Shown here: piece after piece, positions 44,515 through 55,409 of the stretch
Layout of the letters: every line of letters begins with the position of its first letter
Numbering within the stretch: the first letter of the stretch is position 1
NCBI RefSeq assembly: GCF_905147045.1
Contig: NC_065917.1
Coordinates: 5,720,501-5,784,500 of the forward strand
Direction of reading: 5' to 3'
Length of the DNA: 64,000 nucleotides
DNA from: Nymphalis io
Taxonomy: Eukaryota > Arthropoda > Insecta > Lepidoptera > Nymphalidae
The notes under the pieces: generated by a model
What the model was told of the DNA's origin: nothing
The model's database searches: none
Seen by the model: the letters and a program-made list of their open reading frames with translations, nothing else
Made by a program: the position numbers and the translations under genes

Positions 44515-45904
44515 ATGGAAAAAATTAACATAACTGAAGGAAAGCGCTATTACAAAAACAAAGATAACGTTGTCGATTTGAAAAAAAATAATAACAGCTA
44601 CATAAAGCTAAATCAAAAAGATTACAAGCTTAGCAAAGATAGAGGCGATTCTAATCCAATAAGAAATAGCAAAGAAAAAATTGAAAGCAAGAACATACAA
44701 CATGTAAAATTAAATTCTCGAGTAACAGATTTGAGTGTGCCCTCAAAACCTGTTGAAAAAAAAGACGTAAATATACAGGATAGCGAGAAGAAAGGAGACA
44801 AAGATAAAAACAGTAAAACAAGGAATTTGCTAGATAGACGATATGTTACTAAATCTAAGAATACATTGGATACAAAAGATGAAATTAATAAAGGTAGGTA
44901 ATGTCTCTTCGTCTTTGTATCATTCAATCTATTTTTTTTTATATAGAATACGAAGGCGGACGACCATATGGGCCACCTGATAGTAAGTGGTCACCAACGC
45001 CCATAGACATTGGCATTGTAAGAAATGTTAACCATCGCTTACATCACCAATGCGCCACCAACCTTGCGAACTAAGATGTTATGTCCCTTGTGCCTGTAAT
45101 TACTGGCTCACTCACCCTTCAAACCGGAACACAACAATACCGAGTACTGCTGTTTTGCGGTAGAATATCTGATGAGTGGGTGGTACCTACCCAGACGAGC
45201 TTGCACAAAGCTCTAGCTTAATGTATCATAGTTGATTTTTTCTCAATGTCATCAATCTTGCCAACCTTACAGATCGCTCGAAGGCACGTGATGACGTTAA
45301 AAACATAACACATGAATCTAAACCAAACGTAAAAATGGATAAAACACCACACACAATTAACAAAACACCCTTAATCAGAACTATTACTGATACTAACGAC
45401 GCAACAAAAATATATAAAGCGGTAACATTTACCGAAACAAAACCACAAAAATCAATGCAGATCAAAATACCGGACATTGTTAACGTTAAAAAAACTTATA
45501 TACCAAAGTTAGTCAACAGACATCAAAGAAATAAAATAGACAATAAGAATATTGTAGATGAGAAAATAACGAACAAAAAAAATTGTAAATTAGATAAAAG
45601 AATCAAACACAAGAGGGAAGTGATATCACCGATACGCGAACGACATGGCGTTTCGCCGCCAACTGAAATAGCGAAATGGGCGCCAAACAGTATCACCGAT
45701 CATACGAAGCCGTACTACGAAGCTTGGATAAACACAACATTGGCAGCGATGTGTAGTAAAAAGGACAGATTATATTTAGAGAAGAAGAAAATTTGGAAAA
45801 CATTCCAAAAATCACTTGAACAGAGACCATTCAGTCCTGAATTGGTTTACGAGAATTATGCAGATGAACGTTTTACGGGAAAAATTAGAGTTAACCACAG
45901 TTAA
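44515..45904 (+). CDS. Unrecognised Lys-rich protein with conserved-looking C-terminus
   Basis: Two exons, 44515-44893 and 45273-45904 (TAA), 336 aa. The donor GTAGGT and acceptor CCTTACAG join in phase (Gly-to-Asp codon split). The N-terminal two thirds is Lys/Asn/Asp-rich and probably disordered. The last 85 residues look folded and less biased: EIAKWAPNSITDHTKPYYEA, then WINTTLAAMCSKKDRLYLEK and SPELVYENYADERFTGKIRV. I do not know this domain. The single intron (379 bp) is mostly one SINE B, so it was only about 90 bp before that insertion. AATAAA is at 45983. The gene is divergent from the basic-protein gene, and both contain the short motif KNI-x-HVK-x-N. Confidence 0.8.
44931..45214 (-). 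repeat. SINE family B in the intron
   Basis: T-rich run, ATATAGAATACGAAGGCGGA, CATTGGCATTGTAAGAAATG and GATGAGTGGGTGGTACCTAC, ending AGCTTGCACAAAGCTCTA. Lies 37 bp after the donor and 58 bp before the acceptor of the Lys-rich gene's intron. Confidence 0.85.
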
Positions 45905-46186
45905 TCAATAATAGTGAAAAGAAGATTTTAGTAAGGGCTATTTTTTTTATAGGCGTAAATCGATCTATATACTGACAGCATTAATAAATATTTGTCGAGT
46001 TAGTTTATTGTCTGTGTGTGATTTATTTTATTGTTTTGATTACTTCATTTTTAATTATATTAATACAGCTTTTAAATCATAATGCTGAATTATTAAATTT
46101 AATATTACCAACGAATTTGCAGCAAATAAATAACTGAGATGTAAATTTTTTCTTGAAATCTTATAAAATATTTGAATCACCGTGTG

Positions 46187-46650
46187 AGCCAGTGAAACTA
46201 AAGTTACAAGGGATATACAATATACATCTTAAGTTAGTACCCAAGGTTGCTGTCGATCATTGGCAGTATTTTTTTTTATAGTATAGGAAGGCGGACGAGC
46301 ATATGGGCCACATGATGGTAAGTGGTCACCAAACGCCCTTAGACATTGGCATTGTAAGAAATGTCAACCATCGCTTACATAGCCAATGCGCCACCAAACT
46401 TGGGAACTAAGATTTTATGTCCCTTGTGCCTGTAATTACACTGGCTCACTCACCCTTCAAACCGGAACACAACAATAACAAGTACTGCTGTTTTGCGGTA
46501 GAATATCTGATGAGTGGGTGGTACCTACCCAGACGAGCCTGCACAAAGCTCTACCACCAGTAAAATAATATAAGGAATAGTTAATATTTTCAGAACGTCA
46601 ATGTACATAAGGTGACCACTTACCACCAGGTGGCCCATTTGCCTATAATA
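46187..46650. repeat. SINE B inserted into an older SINE B
   Basis: An old plus-oriented copy (46187-46270: GTGAGCCAGTGAAACTAAAG ... CCCAAGGTTGC; 46561-46650: ATAAGGAATAGTTAATATTT ... GTGACCACTTACCACCAGGT) is split by a younger minus-oriented copy (46271-46560: ATAGTATAGGAAGGCGGACG ... CTCTACCACCAG). The younger copy has far fewer differences from the family. Confidence 0.75.
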
Positions 46651-46714
46651 TAAATATAAATAGATATAAAAAAATCTTGCTTATGTACACCGTTCCATTG
46701 TCTTTTTTAAGCTA

Positions 46715-46885
46715 CCAACCTTGGTAATTAAGATGTTATGTGCCTCGTGTCTGTAGTTACACTGACTGACTCACCCTTCAATCAACAATACTAAGTACTG
46801 CTGTTAAACAATTCTAATTTGTGCTGTAGAATATCTGATGATTGGGTGGTACCTATCCAGACGAGCTTGCACAAAGTCTTACCAA
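46715..46885 (-). repeat. SINE family B, partial, with small insertion
   Basis: CTACCAACCTTGGTAATTAA, GATGTTATGTGCCTCGTGTC and GGTGGTACCTATCCAGACGA. About 20 bp extra (46803-46825) follows AAGTACTGCTGTT. Confidence 0.7.
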
Positions 46886-47732
46886 GTTAATACTTATATG
46901 GGTTTAGTAGTTTTGCTTATCAATGGCATTATCGTACTTCTAAATTTGTATCGTGTTCGTTAAAATGTCGACATTTTTAAGTTAGTTCCACACAACCGAC
47001 TGAACTGAAACTGAAATCTTGTGTCCACTTTTCGTGCTGATAAAAAATCAATCGAATATATAAAGTTATAGGACTAAATATAACTTTGTTATACAATACA
47101 TAGAAATATCAGTAGATTTTCGGTTCCAGCTAATTTTTTTCAGCGAAAGGATTATAGTTAGGTGCATATCTGGATTTCAACTTTAGATAAGAAAGTTTAG
47201 TTATAGTATTACTAAGGCAAGTAATTTGTGTTTTGTTGTTATAAAATTCAAAAAATGTTTTAATGTGAAATACACCAGAAAATCACATCCTATATGTTTT
47301 GATTATCATAATAATAATAATAATAACCCCACCGACGTACCTTTACGTTGCCGACGTGGTGGGGCTTGTGCGCTTCAATGATTCTTAGGGCTATGCCATT
47401 CGAGCTACTCATGTTGGATTGGCCTAAGATGAGAAGACAGACCAAGAGAGATACAACCCAAGCCAAGGTGTTAGTCGTTAGTATGCGAACTTTAGAGACA
47501 AGGGGACCTCTAATTTAATTTACCCTTATCACAGTGAGTGCAGGGCTCTGCTGTGATTGACTTTTATGTCCCTAGCTACTCGTGGGAATAATATGATAAC
47601 TAGGTCTAAAACTAAAAAATATATACAGGCGAACGTGCCATCGTTAGAAGAAGAGTCCACGCAGACTTCTAATTCATCCTCTAAATCTTTATTCTCATCA
47701 ATACCCTCTTTATCACCAATTTTGTATGCATA

Positions 47733-47990
47733 TGGTAGGGCTTTGTGCAAGCTCGTCTGGGTAGGTACCACCCACTCATCAGATATTCTACCACAAAACA
47801 GCAATACTTGATATTGTTGTGTTCCGGTTTGAAGGGTGAGTGAGCCAGTGTAATTACAGGCACAAGGGACATAAAATCTTAGTTCCCAAGGTTGGTGGCG
47901 CATTGGATATGTAAGCGATGGTTGACATTTCTTACAATGCTAATGTCTAAGAGCGTTGGTGACCACTTACCATCATATAAAAAAAAAAAA
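47733..47990 (+). repeat. SINE family B inside the Dong-type LINE
   Basis: GGTAGGGCTTTGTGCAAGCT to GACCACTTACCATCA, directly followed by ATATAAAAAAAAAAAAAA. It interrupts the LINE's N-terminal reading frame. Confidence 0.8.
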
Positions 47991-48087
47991 AATTCATCAT
48001 CAACCGGTGCTCAACTGGCGGATGTTGCACAGGAGACAAATTTTGTCAGTGAACCTGTGCCCACCACCAGTGGCGTAATAAAACTAA

Positions 48088-50292
48088 TTCTGGGCTAAGA
48101 CATGGGAAAACCCCATAGAACATAATGAACATGCAGACTGGGTTAACGAAATAACTACACATATTCCAGAGATTCAGTTCAACTTCATACCAATAGAAAC
48201 ATTTATAGATGTCATCAAACGAATGCACAATTGGAAATCCCCAGGCTCAGACAATATTCACAACTATTGGTACAAGAAATTTAGTAGCACACACTCATAC
48301 ATACATAAGTACTTAAATACATTCATTCAATCACCACATTTACTACCGAAATATATAACTCATGGAATCACATACTTAGTACCTAAAGATAAACAGGATA
48401 ACACAAATCCAGATAAATACCGACCAATTACTTGCTTACAAACCATATATAAAATTTTATCAGCTTGCATAAGTGAAGAAATATACAAACATTTAACTAA
48501 ACATAATATATTAGCCGAACAGCAAAAGGGGTGTAGAAAAAATAGCCAAGGTTGTAAGGAGCAGCTTACTTTTGATGCAATCATTTTAAGTAGTGCGGTA
48601 AAATCAAAAACAAATATCCATACTATGTTTATTGATTATCAAAAAGCCTTTGATTCAGTCCCGCATAGCTGGTTATTGTATGTCTTAAAATTGTATAAAA
48701 TAAACCCTATCCTCATATCATTTCTTAAAAATTCGATGAAAAACTGGCAAACTGTATTAAAAATAAAACAATCGTCCAAGAAATCTCTAACTACTGAACC
48801 AATCCGTATCCAACGAGGAATTTTTCAAGGAGACGCTCTGAGCCCCCTCTGGTTTTGCTTGGCCTTAAATCCTCTTTCACTCTTGTTAAATAAAACCAAT
48901 ACAGGATTCACACTTTACGGTAATAACACCCAATATAACTTATCACACCTCATGTACATGGACGATATAAAACTCTACTCCACTGACAAAAACACGCTGC
49001 TTGAGTTAGTAAGCATTACGGAACAGTTCTCAAAAGATATTCATATGAAATTCGGAGTTGACAAGTGCAAAATTCTGTCAATCTCGAAAGGAAAAATCCT
49101 TAATAATAGCTACACACTCGAAACTGGTGAACAAATTGAACCAATGGATGAACTAAGCACATATAAATACCTTGGTTTTAAACAATCTAGGCAAATACTA
49201 CAAACTACGACAAAACAAGAACTGCTTACAGAATTCTCGCACCGATTAAATCTCGTATTAAAAACACACCTTAACTCTAAAAACACAATAAAAGCTATTA
49301 ACACATTTGCCATACCCTTACTTACGTACTCTTTCGGAATAATACAATGGTCAAAAAGTGACATAAAAAAATTGCAGCGAACTATAAGCACTCACTTCAC
49401 TAAATATAGGAAACATCATCCAAAATCTTGTATTCAAAGGCTCACATTACCACGCAAAGAAGGAGGAAGGGGAATAATAGACATACACAATTTCCACAAT
49501 AAGCAGATACTCTCACTCAGAGCATACTTCCATGATAAATCCGAACACTCACCTCTACATAGACACGCAACAGAAATAAACAAAAAGCTTACACCATTAA
49601 ACCTACATGACAAAAACACTCAAGTAAACGAACATATCATAAGTACACAACAACAAATGTTGGCATGGGCTGAAAAAACATTGCATGGGAGGCACCGAGC
49701 CTATTTGAACCAACCCCACGTCGACAAAGAGAAGTCGAACGAATGGCTCAAACGAGGTGAACTGTTCCCTGAGACCAAAGGTTTTATGCTCGAGATTCAA
49801 GACCAAATAATAGCAACTCGTAACTATAGGAAGTACATAATGAAGGATAATAATCAACCTACTGACTTATGTAGACAATGTAACGCAGCCTCTGAAACTA
49901 TTCAGCACATAACGGGGGCTTGCAAATCTCTCGCACAGACCGATTATAAGCATCGACATGATCAAGTGGCTGCAATCATACACCAACATTTAGCATACAA
50001 ATATAAACTTATAACAGAAATGAATCCATATTACAATTATAAACCGGAAAGTGTATTAGACACTAGAAACCACAAAATCTACTGGGATAGAACAATAATA
50101 ACTGACAAAACTATCTGTTATAATAGACCAGATATTACCGTTCATGATAAAATCAATAGAATCGTTTATCTTATCGATATAGCCGTTCCTAATTCACATA
50201 ACATACAAACCACAATATCTGAAAAGTTAAGTAAATATCAAGATCTTGCCATAGAAATTAAAACGCAATGGAAGCACAAACAGTACACATAG
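48088..50292 (+). CDS. R4/Dong-type LINE reverse transcriptase-endonuclease
   Basis: The frame is open from 48088 (after TAA at 48085) to TAG at 50292. The first ATG is 48223 (689 aa), but homology begins upstream (FWAKTWENPIEHNEHADWVN). RT motifs: WKSPGSDNI, YRPITCLQTIYKI, MFIDYQKAFDSVPHSW, RGIFQGDALSPLWFCLALNP and the catalytic YMDD (about residue 245). The C-terminal CCHC finger is C-RQ-C...H-ITGA-C (about residue 550). It is followed by the restriction-like endonuclease signature RPDI...(14 residues)...D (about residue 634). RLE-type LINEs cut the target DNA with this domain and prime reverse transcription there. The frame has no stop or frameshift in over 700 codons, so the copy is fairly young. 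The missing N-terminal DNA-binding part should make it non-autonomous. Confidence 0.9.
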   Translation, partial: FWAKTWENPIEHNEHADWVNEITTHIPEIQFNFIPIETFIDVIKRMHNWKSPGSDNIHNYWYKKFSSTHSYIHKYLNTFIQSPHLLPKYITHGITYLVPKDKQDNTNPDKYRPITCLQTIYKILSACISEEIYKHLTKHNILAEQQKGCRKNSQGCKEQLTFDAIILSSAVKSKTNIHTMFIDYQKAFDSVPHSWLLYVLKLYKINPILISFLKNSMKNWQTVLKIKQSSKKSLTTEPIRIQRGIFQGDALSPLWFCLALNPLSLLLNKTNTGFTLYGNNTQYNLSHLMYMDDIKLYSTDKNTLLELVSITEQFSKDIHMKFGVDKCKILSISKGKILNNSYTLETGEQIEPMDELSTYKYLGFKQSRQILQTTTKQELLTEFSHRLNLVLKTHLNSKNTIKAINTFAIPLLTYSFGIIQWSKSDIKKLQRTISTHFTKYRKHHPKSCIQRLTLPRKEGGRGIIDIHNFHNKQILSLRAYFHDKSEHSPLHRHATEINKKLTPLNLHDKNTQVNEHIISTQQQMLAWAEKTLHGRHRAYLNQPHVDKEKSNEWLKRGELFPETKGFMLEIQDQIIATRNYRKYIMKDNNQPTDLCRQCNAASETIQHITGACKSLAQTDYKHRHDQVAAIIHQHLAYKYKLITEMNPYYNYKPESVLDTRNHKIYWDRTIITDKTICYNRPDITVHDKINRIVYLIDIAVPNSHNIQTTISEKLSKYQDLAIEIKTQWKHKQYT

Positions 50293-50544
50293 TCCCAATA
50301 GTCCTATCATCCACAGGTATCGTGCCAAAATCCTTGACACAAAGTCTGAACACCTTACAAATGCCAGCGTATATCCTCCATATACTTCAAAAAGCCGTAT
50401 CACCCGAAAGTTTATATCATCATCCACTTTATCATCAACGTTTTTAATATAAGCAACACTCCTTAACGCTTGGCTGCAGCCCGCGTTTTCGGTTTAAACC
50501 CTTCGAAAGAAGAGAAACTTTAAAAGTTAAATAGAAATAATAAT

Positions 50545-50812
50545 AATAATATCCTGGGACATTTTTCACACACGGCCATCTGATCCCAAATTAAGCTTGT
50601 ACAAAGCTTGTGCTATGGAAATCAGACAACTGATATACCACATATACTACTTTTCTTTTGTAAATACATACTTATATAGATAATTACACCCAGACTCAGG
50701 ACAAAGATACATGTTCATGCACACAAATGTCTGTCCTGGGTGGGAATCGAACCCACAACCTTCGGCGTGAAAGGCAAGTGTTCTACCGACCACGTTAACC
50801 GGCTCGTCATTA
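50545..50812 (-). repeat. SINE family C, full length
   Basis: ATCCTGGGACATTTTTCACA, CGGCCATCTGATCCCAAATT, GGGTGGGAATCGAACCCACA and CGTTAACCGGCTCGTCA. It starts in the TAA repeat at the LINE's 3' end. Confidence 0.85.
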
Positions 50813-51715
50813 ATGAACATAAACTACAAGAACTTGAAACAAAAAGAGACCTGGGCGTGACCCTTGATAGGAAACTAACGTTTATATACTACATTGATAA
50901 GGTGAGCACACAAGCTTCTAAGATGTTGGGCTTTGTATTAAGAAATGCCAAACTTTTTTAAAATGTTAAAACTAAAATGTTTTTCTACAACAGTATGCTT
51001 AAAATGTTTTTCTACAACAGTGTCCCGACTGTTTTAGAGTATGCATCGACAGTCTAGCGACCTGCCACACATATTCCAAGATAAGGAAGAATACAAAAAA
51101 TATTCTTTGGTATTTAGAGTTTAGCGAGGGTTTTATTAAAAAAAAACTTCTTACACAGACCGCCTAACACATTACAAAATGACTTCATTAAATAAACGCA
51201 GAGATCTGTTAAGTCTGCTGTTTTATATAAAATTATCAACAATATAATGTCCTGTCCAGAATTGCTTATAAAAATTCAACTAAAAGTTTCTGCTAGATAT
51301 TCTCGATCTCCGATAACCCCCCTCTGCCCACCCTTGCGAAGAACTGTTCTTGGAGCAATTTCACCAATTCCAAGACTGTGTAAACTCCTAAACCAGGTGT
51401 GTTCTTTTGTCGACATTCACGCGGATTTAATTGGAAACTTTAGGAAGTATGTAGAACAGTATTAAAATGTTAAATAGTAATGAGTATCATTTATTGGATA
51501 TATTTATAAAATTGTTTATTTTTGTATTCTGTTTCTTCATTTTTTTTAAGCTTCTTTTTTTGTATTTATGAACTGGTTTCCATTTTTCATTCGCAAGTAG
51601 TGTTTACTTTTAATTAATTTCTACACTTAGATAATATGTATACAGTTTGTATTCATTGCTCTCTAAATATTTTAGTGTAATTGATTGTAAGAAAACCTAA
51701 TAAAATAAAATAGAT
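50813..51715 (+). mobile_element. LINE RT C-terminal fragment (Jockey/CR1-like)
   Basis: Frames read KRDLGVTLDRKLTFIYYIDK, VSTQASKMLGFVLRNAKLF, FFYNSVPTVLEYAS and, further on, SPIPRLCKLLNQVCSFVDIH. These are the thumb and C-terminal regions of a Jockey/CR1-type RT, with stops and a tandem 30-bp duplication (about 50970-51020, AAAATGTTTTTCTACAACAG twice). Ends near AATAAAATAAAATAG at 51700. Confidence 0.65.
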
Positions 51716-51724
51716 TAGACATAA

Positions 51725-51760
51725 AAATATCAGTAGATTTTCGGTTCCAGGTAATTTTTT
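51725..51760 (+). repeat. 36-bp direct repeat, second copy
   Basis: 35 of 36 bases match 47104-47139 (AAATATCAGTAGATTTTCGG, TTCCAG, then C/G, TAATTTTTT). The two copies bracket the R4 LINE, SINE C and LINE fragment. Origin unknown. Confidence 0.6.
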
Positions 51761-51841
51761 ACACATTTATAAAATAAATTTAAGCAAAACTCAATCGGAA
51801 TTCGGAGTAATTTTAATTAAGACATATAAAAATAAAACAAG

Positions 51842-53164
51842 CATATAAATTTACGTCTTTATTGATAATATCAGTATAATTATGATATAGAGAGATCAAT
51901 TCAAACAATTTTCGTTTTTCTCAAAAACATAGATATGCATCTAAATGGATATCATAATATTTTTACTATACATTTACATGAAAAAATATAAATACATACA
52001 AAATTTTAACATCACTTTCACAATAGCAATCAAAAAATATAAAACATTATCTAATCGTCCCGTCTTCGGACGGGTTTTTAAGAGACAAAATTTATTTTGA
52101 ATAAGACTGCGTAAAATCCGTTCTTCAGTATTTATTTTATATATTGTATATTTCAGTATTTACAGTCTTTACATATAAATAAACAAACAATTTTGGGCAT
52201 ACACGTGTAGTAAGTATGAGATCCCTTGTGTACCATTTGTTTTCATGTCATTCATGGTGAATAGTATAGTAGTAAAATAAAAGTGGTAATTCAGCTTTAC
52301 GTTATTTTACTTTATAAATTGTTCGCGCAATAATTTCGAACGACTCGCGACTTATACATATAAGTTGTACGTTTATCCTATTTTCATTATTACTTGGGAC
52401 CCCAAGTAATAATGAATCATTTAATTATAACTAATTGTTATGAGTGTATATCTGGGAACAAGATCGTTGAATATCTTAGCAGACTTGAAAGGTATATTAG
52501 TCACACATTTATTTGGATTTGGACTCTTTCATGTTCGAGTTGACCCAAATTTATCATTCAACCTCATCAATAAGGCTGTATATTTTCGATTCCCATAATA
52601 TAAAAATATATCGTGGATTCCAAACAGTACTTTTAACATTATTTGAAGTATTCATGTAATTATGTTCTATAATATTAAAAAAAATGGTTTTAGATCCTTT
52701 TTAATGCCGTCTAGAATATTCTTTTATTCTTGTATTGTTGTAGGAATAATTTCTAAACGAATCCTAACATGTACATTTATGGCTTTCACTTTCTTGGGAG
52801 TATTCATAAAGGTTTATATGGAGCTAACGATATAACCCTATTTTTTTCTTTATTTTTAAAAGCTCTTTAGAGCTTGATCACACAAATGACTATGACGCTC
52901 TATACGTCTTCCTTAACCAGAACACTGGGCTTGAGACATGATGATTTGGATCATCTTACTCTCAAACCCAGTATTACAAGTTTATAAAGAGCCCTGGCAC
53001 CCGCGGAAAAAGGAAATACCAGGACGCGGTTTAATCACCCGACTTCTCTAATAACACCATGAGACGTAAATATTTCGTTACGTAATGGTTCGCTCCGGAT
53101 ACATTCCATTACAATATGATATAGATCTCATCGATCCATCGTATCACATTCCTCAAAATTAGGG
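51842..53164. other. AT-rich DNA with one TTCG hairpin
   Basis: No gene seen. At 52059-52079 is CCCGTCTTCGGACGGGTTTTT, a 6-bp stem with a TTCG loop and T5. The sequence after it (TGCGTAAAATCCGTTCTTCA) resembles repeat family E, so the hairpin is probably part of a repeat. A stretch at 52855-53100 is less AT-rich, with LINE-like texture but no clear motif. Confidence 0.45.
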
Positions 53165-54260
53165 AAATTAGTCTTGTTTATCATATAAGCAAATTTGTTC
53201 ATCATATACGCAAAACCTAATGCAATTTATCTTTAATCTCGCTAACATGTTTAACCCTAGAGACCGATCTAACCATATTTCTAAATATTTAACGTAATCC
53301 GTTGTGTCCAAAAATATATTATTAACTTTAAGTTCAACTACACCTCTAAATGGACATTTTTTAAATATACAAACCTTACTTTTAGTTGCGGACAGATTCA
53401 AACCAATAGCGGATAAATCACGTAATTCATTCGCAAATTGTAATATATCATTACCCGTAGCAAATAAAACAAAATCGTCAGCGTATTGCACAATCATTAC
53501 CGATTCGATCTATTTGCAAATGTCAACAGAAGCTACATTAAACAGAAGTGGAGACAGAGTATCACCTTCAGCAAGGCCATGACTGCAAGTCCTAACAATG
53601 AAGTTATTGCCTACATTAATAAAGATATTAACGAAATAGGACAAAAAGCAGAGTCACAAAGGATCCCGGCCTGGTTTTGAAATCGAAATAACACGTATAT
53701 GTCTCCACTGAGAAGGAACAAAACCAGATTCGAGTAAGCTAACTAAGTAAATAATTTTAACAAAAATAATTTAGCATTTTTAGGAAGTTTTATTAACATG
53801 GAGAATGAAATTTCATCTTCTCCGGGGGCTGTATCTTTTGTTATCATACAATTATCCAACTCAAAAATTGTAATAGGAGTTTCTAAAATAGGGTTGGATG
53901 AATGAAATATTGAGTTCGATGGTGAAACCAAGTCTGGACATAAATTACGTAAAAGTCGATTAGCTTGAACTTTATCAATACCTACGAAGGGTTGTTTTCG
54001 TCCTTTCATCCATTTCATTCTGCTCCATACCTGATTGGAGCGAGTCATTTTATCAATTGAGGTACAGAAGATTGACCATCCCTTTCTTTCTTATGAGGTG
54101 CATAAGCCTTTGTGATTCCCTTTTTTTTTTCACTGGAAAAACGCGTTTACGCTTTTCCCCCACATAAAGTAGGGGGATGTAGGACTCGCCAGCCAGAAAA
54201 CTTACATATGTTTTCAAAAATATGAGACATATCGCTGACTGGACCCTCATCAGGACTGTT
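53165..54260 (-). mobile_element. I-group LINE RT, degraded copy
   Basis: Minus frames: WSRMKWMKGRKQPFVGIDK and LDNCMITKDTAPGEDEISFS (53743-54048), then MIVQYADDFVLFATGND and VNNIFLDTTDYVKYLEIWLD (53168-53497). The catalytic YADD is present, but frameshifts and a deletion separate the parts. The sequence is the same family as the larger element at 58.6-64 kb (WIRMKWIKGYKP, SQYADDLVIYSS). A C-run block at 54118-54200 (CGCTTTTCCCCCACATAAAG) resembles 8041-8105 and is another repeat. Confidence 0.75.
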
Positions 54261-54289
54261 TATATATCATTATGTCAATCTTTAATAAC

Positions 54290-55137
54290 ATACTGTATAA
54301 CTGTATGGGGTGGTTCTAACAAAACGCACATAATTGAAGTTGAAAGAGCTCAAGAATGAAACTTAAAGTAGCTCTCTCTAAGTCACGCATATTTCCTACT
54401 GTAGACCTATATAGGGAAGCAAATATTCTAGCAGTCAAAAAACTTTACATTTTGAACATCATTTTAAAAAAACACTCCAGGATTAAGGCCTCACTGATTG
54501 ATATAGCTGACTCTAGAAGATCTTATGAAGTATGTAAATCTGTAATGGTCAAAACATTTTTTGCCCAAAAATTCTTTGATTTTAAAGCAGCCAGGCTTTA
54601 CAATAAATTAAATAAATTACTCTCTATTTCAAATTTACTAAAATTCGCATGTAAGAGGAAATTAACTGACTGGCTTTTAAAACTGGACTATGAAGAGACA
54701 AAAAAATTATTAATTTAATACATTAATAATAAACAAGCAATTGTAGTAAAAAAAAATAATCTACACACCATATAACACATACATACAAGACACACAGGCA
54801 CAAACACACACACACACACACACAAACACACACACCCACACACACACCCATACACATGCGCTCACACGCACATATTCATAAGCATACATTATTTTTTTAT
54901 TTCTATTAACATAAGTATAACTTATTACTAGATAATATGTTGTAAAAGCTTTAGTGTTTCTCCTGTTTTCTATAAAATTAAACAAATAAATAGTTCCTTA
55001 CTCAAGAGGGGGAGCCAGGAGACCCTTAGCACAGGGCAACCGAGTTTGGGCTCCTGTATCCCACATATAACTGTATTTATATATATCATAAAAAAAGAAA
55101 ATGTAAACATTATTGTGGGGGAGAGAATAAAAAAATA
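54290..55137 (+). mobile_element. LINE RT C-terminal part and 3' UTR
   Basis: ITYCITVWGGSNKTHIIEVE followed by RAQE, then, after a stop, KVALSKSRIFPTVDLYREAN to LLKFACKRKLTDWLLKLDYE (ends 54718). This is the C-terminal region of a CR1/Jockey-like RT. The 3' part contains a CA-rich microsatellite (54779-54867), then GAGGGGGAGCCAGGAGACCC and AATAAAAAAATAAA. 5' truncated. Confidence 0.65.
54779..54867. repeat. CA-rich microsatellite
   Basis: Interrupted CA repeats (CACACACACACACACACA) within the LINE 3' UTR. The minus-strand Val/Cys-rich ORF over it is an artefact. Confidence 0.8.
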
Positions 55138-55149
55138 AATTTATTATAT

Positions 55150-55409
55150 ATATTATTTATATACATTTTCAATAATAGCTTAGCTTCGTTTGTTCATGGT
55201 ACCGCAAGCCAGCTATTACATATACCCACATTATATGATTTTAATAAACGGGGCTGGAACGACGCATTCCGCGCACATTCCATCAATCGGTGATAAACAT
55301 CATCCATGCAGTTCCATTGTACGCATTTGTAGGTGTTGGTTTTGTCCATCATAAAATTAAATTTGTTTGACGGAATATGACCGGAATGAAGTCTCATAAA
55401 TGTCACAAT
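55150..55409 (-). mobile_element. 3' part of the split I-group LINE
   Basis: The minus frame reads VTFMRLHSGHIPSNKFNFMM, CVQWNCMDDVYHRLMECARN and LLKSYNVGICNSWLAVP. This continues the frame that stops at 58601 (FQKIKSSRKNI), showing that the plus-strand LINE 55410-58595 was inserted here. ACAAT (55405-55409) is repeated at 58596-58600. Confidence 0.8.

Larger units (their letters stand above)
47313..50550 (+). mobile_element. R4/Dong-type LINE inserted in TAA repeats
   Basis: The element starts after ATAATAATAATAATAA at 47313-47328 and ends before AATAATAATAATAAT at about 50533-50550. This matches the TAA-repeat target known for Dong elements of the R4 clade. The 5' part carries an N-terminal ORF start (MITRSKTKKYIQANVPSLEE, about 47593) broken by a family B SINE. 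The frame then changes and sequence between the N-terminal region and the RT seems to be missing. The 3' 2.2 kb is an open RT-endonuclease frame. The element is therefore damaged at its 5' side only. Confidence 0.85.

Noticed and set aside
44622..44927. 101-aa minus-strand hydrophobic ORF
   Set aside because: Antisense shadow of the Lys-rich gene's first exon.
54761..54985. Cys/Val-rich minus ORF
   Set aside because: Translation of the CA microsatellite.
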